From assembly GCA_028015205.1 (NCBI GenBank), contig JAPWFG010000019.1, forward strand, positions 930,001-994,000: a stretch of 64,000 bases of DNA. The letters run 5' to 3'. Below are positions 53,101 through 62,100 of this stretch, one piece after another (the first letter of the stretch is position 1; every line of letters starts with the position of its first letter). Both the position numbers and the translations under genes were made by a program. Source of the DNA: Mytilisepta virgata. Taxonomy: Eukaryota > Mollusca > Bivalvia > Mytilida > Mytilidae. Under the pieces are notes generated by a model. The model saw only the letters and a program-made list of their open reading frames with translations. It did not search any database and had not been told where the DNA came from.

Positions 53101-56100
53101 CCGATCCATCATCCAAGATGGCCGCCAGCGGGGAACTTAGTTTAACATAGGACCCTATGGGAAATGCATACAAATGACTTCTTTTAGAGAACCACTGAAT
53201 GGAATGAAACTAAATCTGGCATGAATGTTCCTTATGAGGTGCTGACCAAGTGTTGTTACTTTGTAGCCGATCCATCATCCAAGATGGCCGCCAGCGGTGG
53301 ACTTAGTTTAACATTGGACTCTATGGGAAATGCATACAAATGACTTCTTTTAGAGAACAACTGAATGGAATGAAACTAAATCTGGCATGAATGAACCCTT
53401 ATAAGGTGCTGACCAAGTGTTGTTACTTTGTAGCCGATCCATCATCCAAGATGGCCGCCAGCGGGGGACTTAGTTTAACATAGGACCCTATGGGAAATGC
53501 ATACAAATGGCTTCTTTTAGAGAACTGTTGAATGGAATGAAACCAAACATGGCATGAATGTTCCTTATGAGGTGCTGACCAAGTGTTGTTACTTTGTAGC
53601 CGATTCATAATCCAAGATGGCCGCCAGCGGGGGACTTAGTTTAACATAGAACCCTATGGGAAATGCATACAAATGAATTCTTTTAGTGACCCACTTAATG
53701 GAATGAAACCAAACATGGCATGAATATTCCTTATGAAGTGCTGACCAAGTGTTGTTACTTTGTAGCTGATCCATCATCCAAGATGGCCGCCGGCGGGGAA
53801 CTTAGTTTAACATAGGACCCTATGGGAAATGCATACAAATGACTTCTTTTAGAGAACCACTGAATGGAATGAAAGTAAATCTGGCATGAATGTTCCTTAT
53901 GAGGTGCTGACCAAGTGTTGTTACTTTGTAGCCAATCCATCATCCAAGATGGCCGCCAGAGGGGGACTTAGTTTAACATAGGACCCTATGGGAAATGCAT
54001 ACAAATGACTTCTTTTAGAGAACCGTTAAATGGATTGAAACCAAACATGGCATGAATGTTCCTTATGAGGTGCTGACTAAGTGTTGTTACTTTGTAGCCG
54101 ATCCATAATCCAAGATGGCCGCCAGTTTAACACTAAGTTTAACATTGGACCCTATGGGAAATGCATACAAATGACTTCTTTTAGAGAACCACTGAATGGA
54201 ATGTAACAAAACATAGCATGAATGTTCCTTATGAGGTGCTGACCAAGTGTTGTTACTTTGTTGCCAATCCATCATCCAAGATGTTTAGAAGTCTATCAGA
54301 AAATTGTAAAAAAAATTCTGAATGGTCACAACTTGACCTCATATTCAAAAATAATAATGATAAGATGTCTTCAGTAGCTATTGTAAGACTACACTAAGAT
54401 GACCTGTTTTTAATTTTAAATACTGTGTCAAATTAAACCAATCTTGGTCTCAATCATTATATAATTTTACATAATTTCCAAAATCACATTAGATACAGGT
54501 GAGCGACACAGGCTCTTGAGAGCCTCTAGTTTTGTTACCTAATTGGATGCATGAGAGAAATTTTAGAGAATAATGTATGAAATATTGATATCAACTTAGA
54601 AAAGCTATTGAATTTGTTAACCAGTTACCAAATTTGGTAATATTTATAAAAAAATTCACAGTTTTGCAGACCTGATATTGTAAATTTGAACTTCCTATGA
54701 TGGGTTAAACACTGAATTGTTCTTTATAGATGTCCAAAATACACCAACTTACCTCCTCAGTGCAGACTAGTACCAGATGTCCTCAAACCATGTTGTAAGA
54801 AACCATACTGTGATTTTACAGGAATAACAGGGGAGATAACTGGAACATTAACACCTGCACCACAATACCAAATAACATTGGCTCCACTGCCTAATGGTCA
54901 GACACGACCACCTACCCTAGCACCAAAAATGCCAGGTAAATAAGTATATGATGACCAAGTAAGACAACATATATATTCAGAATCTGTTATTAATTTTTGG
55001 TTATAATCCCCGCTCTTCGAATAAAGTTTGGGGATATTTGTTGTGGATCCTTCTGCCGGTCCATCCATTAGATAACCTTGTCTCCAGAACTCCTCTTTCA
55101 TTTTTCACTTCATGCATTTAATTTCAAAACAGTTTTGTCACAAACTGTATGTAGATGCGCAATTAGGTTTTAGAATTTTGATTTTCAAGAATTGGGGCCC
55201 ACAGGGGTCAAAATTCGAAAATTGGAAATTTAAACTTGAGACCCAAACTTCTCATACATTTTTCATTTTATGCTTTTAATTTCAATACATAATTGTCACA
55301 TACTGTTATGTAGATGTGCAATAAGGTTTTAGAATTTTGATTTGATTTTCAAAAATTGGGGCCCACAATGTTTGAATTTCGAAAATTGGAAATTTAAGCT
55401 TTTAACCTGAACTCCTCATTCATTTATTAACTTCATGCATATAATTTCTGTACAGTATTGTCACATACTATATGTAGATGCGCAATAAGGTTTTAGAATT
55501 GTGATTTTCAAAAATGTGACTTAAACTCCTCATTCATTTTTCATTTTATGCTTTTAATTTCTATACAGTATTGTCACATATTGTATGTAGATGTGAAATA
55601 AGGTTTTAGAATTTATATTTTCAAAAATTGGGTCCCACAGGGGTTGAATTTCGAAAATTGGAAATTTAAGCTTGACTTAAACTCCTTATTCATTTTTTAT
55701 TTTATGCTTTTAATTTCCATATATCATTGTCATATACTGTATGTAGATATACAATAAGGTTTTAGAATTTTGATTTTCACAACTTGGGGCCCACAGGGTT
55801 GTATTTCGGAAATAGTGAATTTAAGCTTGTGACTTCATCTCCTCTTTCATTTTTCATTTAGATTTAGCAAATTCTTTTGTATATACCGGAAATATTGTTC
55901 CTTATTATCTGTAGATGTATGCAAAGGTTTTGAATTTTGAAAATCGATTAAGGGTTCCAATTTTGGGACCAAAAATGGTGAAATTGCTAATTCTGCCTTG
56001 TTTCTGGAAATACTCATTCATTTTTTGTTTCAGTGGTTTTATTTGTTAATAGTATTGTTCTTCACTATGTGTAGATGTGTAGTTTTCAATTTTGGAATTT

Positions 56101-59100
56101 GATTCAGGCTTCCAATTTTCAAACTGAAATGTGAAATTGTGAAATTTTTCACTATTAATTGTTTTTTTTACTTGTGCAGTGCGGGGATGGACATCGCTTA
56201 TGATGGCACCAATTTCTAGTTCTTTTTGATGTTCAGTTGATAATTTTGGATTTTGAAAAACCTGATACATGTACTTGAAGTAGAAGTTTTTCAGTTTCAT
56301 CAGTTTTGTTTTTAGATACATGCATGTACAATGGTGTTGCCTTCAAACAAGGACAGACTTGGGATGATGGATGTGACTTGAAATGTGTTTGTGAAAATGG
56401 AATGACAGGCTTCTACAGATGTTCTGATAGGTATGTTGGTCTTTATTGCTTTATATGTTGAAAGAAGAATATATTAGCCTGGGATTGACAAGTAACTAGC
56501 CAGAATTGCCTTTTTGTATGATGAGCTACCCTATTTTAAGACCTGAAAAGCCAGACGGGCTAGGAAAAATCAAAATGTGTACTTGTGATATTTTTATATT
56601 GTATATTTTCTCCACAATAAAAATAGATCACTATCAAAGTAACCACTGTATCAAAACACTAACAACTAATCGTATTGATTTTCATTTGGGATATTCGTAT
56701 TGATCAATATTGATACCCCGTCGGGATTCCGGAAACAAGGTTAGCTCTCATTAGAAACCAGACAATCCTTTCCCCCTGTAATAATAACAACATGCGGTAC
56801 TGCTTGTGGAATGTCAGTTTTACCGAAAACAATTGACAGAAATGTAAAATATCGGCAAAAGAATACCAAATCAACAAATCAGTGGGAAAAGTCCATCAAT
56901 TTGAAATCCAATGAAAAGACAATTCCATTTTTTGTGTGATATTGCTGTTTTTCTTGTTTCCAGGTGTGCAAGATACAATAGTGTTCCTCAAGGGTGTACT
57001 CTTGTAACAGATCCATCTGACAGCTGTTGTCGTATACCAAGTTGTAAACCTCAAACACAGCCAACACTAATGCCAGGGCAACGACCAACACCAGGACCAG
57101 GAATGACTCCTAACACCAATCCTACTCCTAAACCTCCAGTGATACCAACTGTACCAGCTGTGATCATCGGTCAGGGAGTTACACCTACACCACGCCCAGG
57201 TCAACCAACACCTGCCACACAGAGCCCACCAGTACCAGTATGTATGTACAAAGGGGTAACCTATAAACAGGGACAGAAATTTGACGATGGATGTGACCTG
57301 CGTTGTGAATGTTTTGATGCACCAAATGGTAGATACAGATGTACAAAGAGGTATCATAATCATTTAGTTCTCTTCAGGGTGGGAAAGAACTGTAAGTTAA
57401 GACATTTCTGACTGTCCCACATACCTCGGCAATTTTACGAGTACTACCAAAATTTATCGTACAAATTTTAAATTTATGCTATGTTCAACTCATAAAATTT
57501 TTGCATTGATAAAATCATGATGTTATTTTAAGAATTTACAGTGATTAAAGTAGTTCCTTGTGAAAAGTTTGAATTATTAAGAGAGTTTAATTTGTTATCT
57601 GTATTGATTATATGAAACAGGTGTGACCTGGAAAGCAAGCAAAGAAAAGTTATTATTCCTGTTCAAGTTAAACTCCAGAATGTGGGAAAGTGTCTTCATA
57701 TTTTTACTTTGGCCAAATTTGATTCAAGGTGGCTCCCATTATTTTTTGACACCTTTACACCAGATAGCAAGCTTGTCTTGCTTATAATGCTTTTTATTCT
57801 TGCAAATCTATGGAGTATGCTTAATTATAAAGTAAACCTGACCAACTCCCATTAATAGAAAAAAAAACAACAATTTACACAGTTTTAGAAACCTGCCATT
57901 TATACACAAGCTTTGTGAAAGATATTTATAACACTATCGTTAATAGGCAGTGATTTGCTATTTAGAGGTGCCCCTTTGTGGCAGGTTTAAATGTAATCAT
58001 ATCTTCATTTGATTATCTGACAGTAATATCAGTACACATTCTTAATATCCAAATTTTCGTTTTTGTATTTAGATGTCAGACATATGTTAACCTACCCAGT
58101 AACTGCAGACTTTCAGTTGATCCTAATGATCCCTGTTGTAAGATAGCTAGCTGTTCTCCTACTGCATCACCATTTTTAACACCAGGACCAGTTATTACAC
58201 CTCAGCCGAAACCAGGACAGACCATAGCACCTAATCTACACTCTACACCAAAACCAAATCCTCAGGTCAACCCACCGACAATAGCACCTCAACCGAAAGG
58301 TATATTCAGTGAATTTTAACTTTAGTGCATAATTTGTAGTAATGCTAATTATTGAACTTAAGACCCACCTGAAGAATTAAAAGAAGATTGAGGGATCCTT
58401 TCTTCTGATACAATATGTCTTCTAATTTAAAATAAAAACAAACTTTCTTTTACTTGAAATAATTTTGAAACAAAAAAATTTTGGAATTTAAAGGTAAAAA
58501 TATCTTACAAAGTATTTGTATTAAATTCAAAATGTTATTTTTTATGAATGTCATTAAGAATATTTGGAATTATTTGTTTTAGATGTATGTATTATGAATG
58601 GTCGTCAGTACACACAAGGACAGACTTGGTTTGATGGATGTCAGAAGAAATGTGTTTGTGAAGATGGAAAGACTGGATTCTACAGATGTAGTGACAGGTA
58701 TAAATTTGTTATTTATTTGTTTATTTCTGTTTCCTACCACTTTCATTCAGTGACATTGCAGCAAGCAATTGATGGAAAAAAATAGATTTTTAATTAATTT
58801 ATCCCCCTTTTCTGACATATTTTTATCCCTCTGCCTTTGCTGGGAGTGGAGAATATAGAAATAAAGAACTTCTATTAGTGTGTATGTGTATCCTCTATGT
58901 AAGCTATATTACCTTCACGATTCCATTGAGTTTGCCTTCAGAAAGTTTAAGTCTTTGGAAAATATACATTGGGCGAATGATGCCTGTTAAATTTAAGAGT
59001 TGTTGATAAGATTTATATGACAATATCAAGTTAACTTTGAAAATTAGAGCTGATTGAACATTTTGTAGAAAATACTACACTAGGAAATATTATAAGTTAT

Positions 59101-62100
59101 CTACGTTCTTATCCATAGATTTGGAGATTTTTACACCCTGATGTACACAAGAGTACAGAAAGGTGTTAAAATCTCCATATGTACGGATACGAACATATAT
59201 GATGATTTTATCCCCGGTTTCAGCCCTAATCTGGCGATTTTATGAAAAATTCAGACACAATTTGGTATACTTTTTACCTTTGGTAGAACCCTACAGGTAT
59301 CTGAATAAGACGTTTTTTTTTCGTTGTCATATCAAAGGAAATCTTCGAAATCATATTAGCCGCTGAACATCTCGAGCGCCATGTTATAATAATAATAAGT
59401 TCCCTGGGGGAATGGTTAGTAACGTCTGAGTATATGGTTTAGCAATGCCCGGGAATATGAGTTTTGTATCGACAATTCATTGACCAATCACAATCCAAGA
59501 TTTGTACCAAGCCAGGGATAAGAAAATTTTTATGATTTTTATTACATGATATCATTCTAGTTTAAACTGTATCCTATAAGTTCACATTGGAACCCTGTTC
59601 TTTTACATTTTTTTTAATAACCATTACCTAAAAAATTAGTGTAAAAAGTTTATTTCTCGTATGCAAAAGGATATTGTTCATTACCCATACATGTATTAGC
59701 ATTTTGAATTCAATATATTTACAATGAGCTGATTTTATCCAGATGTCGAACCTATAAGAATGTACCACCATCATGTACAATGGTTCCTGACCCAAGTGAT
59801 CCACAGTGTTGTCAGCTACCTCAGTGTATCCCAGGGGTGAATGGAAGACCAACACCTCAGCCACAACCCACCCCTGTGCCTGGAGTTACTGCAGCACCAC
59901 AGTTGATAACAGGACAGCCACTGGGTGTAGTGACAGGATTTGCTCCAAGCCCAACACCATCACCATTACCAACACTAGCACCTAAACCTGGTCAGCCAAA
60001 TCCTACTAGACAACCTACACCAGCTCCAAAAAGTATGTCAATTTGTTTTTGATATATAAGTTTTGTTATGAATACTGCAGTTGTTATTATATATATCTTT
60101 TGATTTCCATTTAAGGAAAATCATATTATTTGGGCACAGGTAAGGGAGTTTAGGATTTTACAGTGGTCTATGAACTTGTACACTAGAAGTATTTCTTCTG
60201 CACTTGACAGAAATAAAAACTAGGGTTGGGATATATACTCTGTTTATGTATTGAAAACTTATGTTATATGCATTATCTATTTAATACGAGTGTATTTACA
60301 TATTGATACATATAGATTATAACATGGCATTTTTCATATAACACCTATTATCAGCCCTAGGTCAAGATATCAGCCCGAGAGCCGCCATGTTATGATATTT
60401 TTATCATACACTTTGGTGTTTTATAGGTCTCCATGAAATTCTTATCTCAATGATTTCATTTTCATTGCCGTATGACGGAATATCCTTGAGGCGCTGCAAA
60501 TTGTCATTGTCTCTCATCCATTTAGTCAAAATGTTTTGTCACTTAATGTTTTTTCTGTTTGTATTAACATTTTTGAGCGAATTAATACAATCCACAGTTT
60601 CGTCCCATTATAATCTGCCGTGTTTCTGTGTGCTAGTAAGTTTAGAATTAATTAAAAAACGACTCATTTACGGATTAGGGCTGTAATAAAAAATGGAAAC
60701 AGTTGATAACAAAGTCATATCAGCCCGCTAAACCAATTCTTTTTTGGGCAAAAACATGTACAATTTCCAATTTTATCATAGGGTAAAATTTTAGAATTAT
60801 TTTCTATAAGTAGATGATAAAGTGATTTATAGTGAAATAATATTTATTCAATGTAATATTCATGTTAATCTACCTTACATTTATAGTGGTATGTGTATAT
60901 AAGGGTAAATCATATGGACAGGGACAAAGATGGCAGGATGGTTGTGATTACAACTGTGTTTGTACAGATGGTATGACAGGACATTATGAGTGTACAGAAA
61001 GGTAGTGTATAAGTAAACATAACAATTTTCTCCAGATAAAATTGTTTGAATTAACTGAGCTTATTTAAAAGCTTATTTTTCATTTTTAATGTTTGAAGTT
61101 TAATAATCTAATATTTTTCCTGAAAAGTAAAGATATTATGAAAAGAATGAAGAACCATTGGTAAATTTGATCTTAGAATAACATCAGGGTGATCCTTTTC
61201 ATCAGGATCTACAGATTATATGACCAGAAACTGCTGCCATACATATTTCTTTCCTATTCATTAAGATTCTTCGTATATTCACCAGAAAGTATATCAGACC
61301 AACATAAAAAGACCAAATTCCACTAAGATATGCTTTAGGTATGAAAAGAATAAATCTAAACTGAATATTTTGCAGGTGTCCATCTTACCCTGCAGTACCA
61401 CCTTACTGTCATTTAGAAACGGATCCTAGAGATTTCTGTTGTGAGAGACCTGTGTGTAACTTTGATAAACCAGTCACAATACCTACACCAGGCCCATCAA
61501 TAAAGCCTACCATAGCACCAAACCCAAATCTGACTCCTCTTCCAGGTCATACAAATGCACCAACGCCATCTTCACAGACCACACTGTCACCTTTATTGGG
61601 TACATAGAATTATTACAGAATATTATACTGAATGATAAGAGATAACTTGTGAAGTATCCATTGGAAGGTCCACATTCATTTTGTATACTGTCACACATAC
61701 CTACACATATACATTAATTTGGGACATAGATAATCCTAGTAATTGTTACAAATGAGTACCAATATAAGAGTTGGTATTTGTTCATATATCAATGAATGTT
61801 CATATACACATTGACGTAGATTCCAGATTCAACATCCAATACAAAGGCTTCATTTTCTTTTTACCATTACCTTGTTTATAATACTTTCTTAAAATGTATT
61901 GCTTAATATAAAAGTATATACAGTCGACTCTTTCGGACTGCGAAAAAATTTGAGATAGACGAAATTCGACTAAAAGGGAGCTGTCAAATTTTCCAAGTTA
62001 CGAAGGGTAGGTGATTTACTATTTCTGGTAAATCTAAAATCTTTGTAGGTGCCAAAGTAAATGATACTTTAAATTGACTATTGAGATCCAGTCATTTATC

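Noticed and set aside
53423..54275. Family of small minus-strand proteins (SNNTWSAPHKEHSC)
   Set aside because: Generated by the 166-bp repeat units; no splice or start evidence.
57067..57363. Minus-strand tryptophan-rich protein
   Set aside because: Antisense reading of the Pro/Thr linker codons of exon 35.
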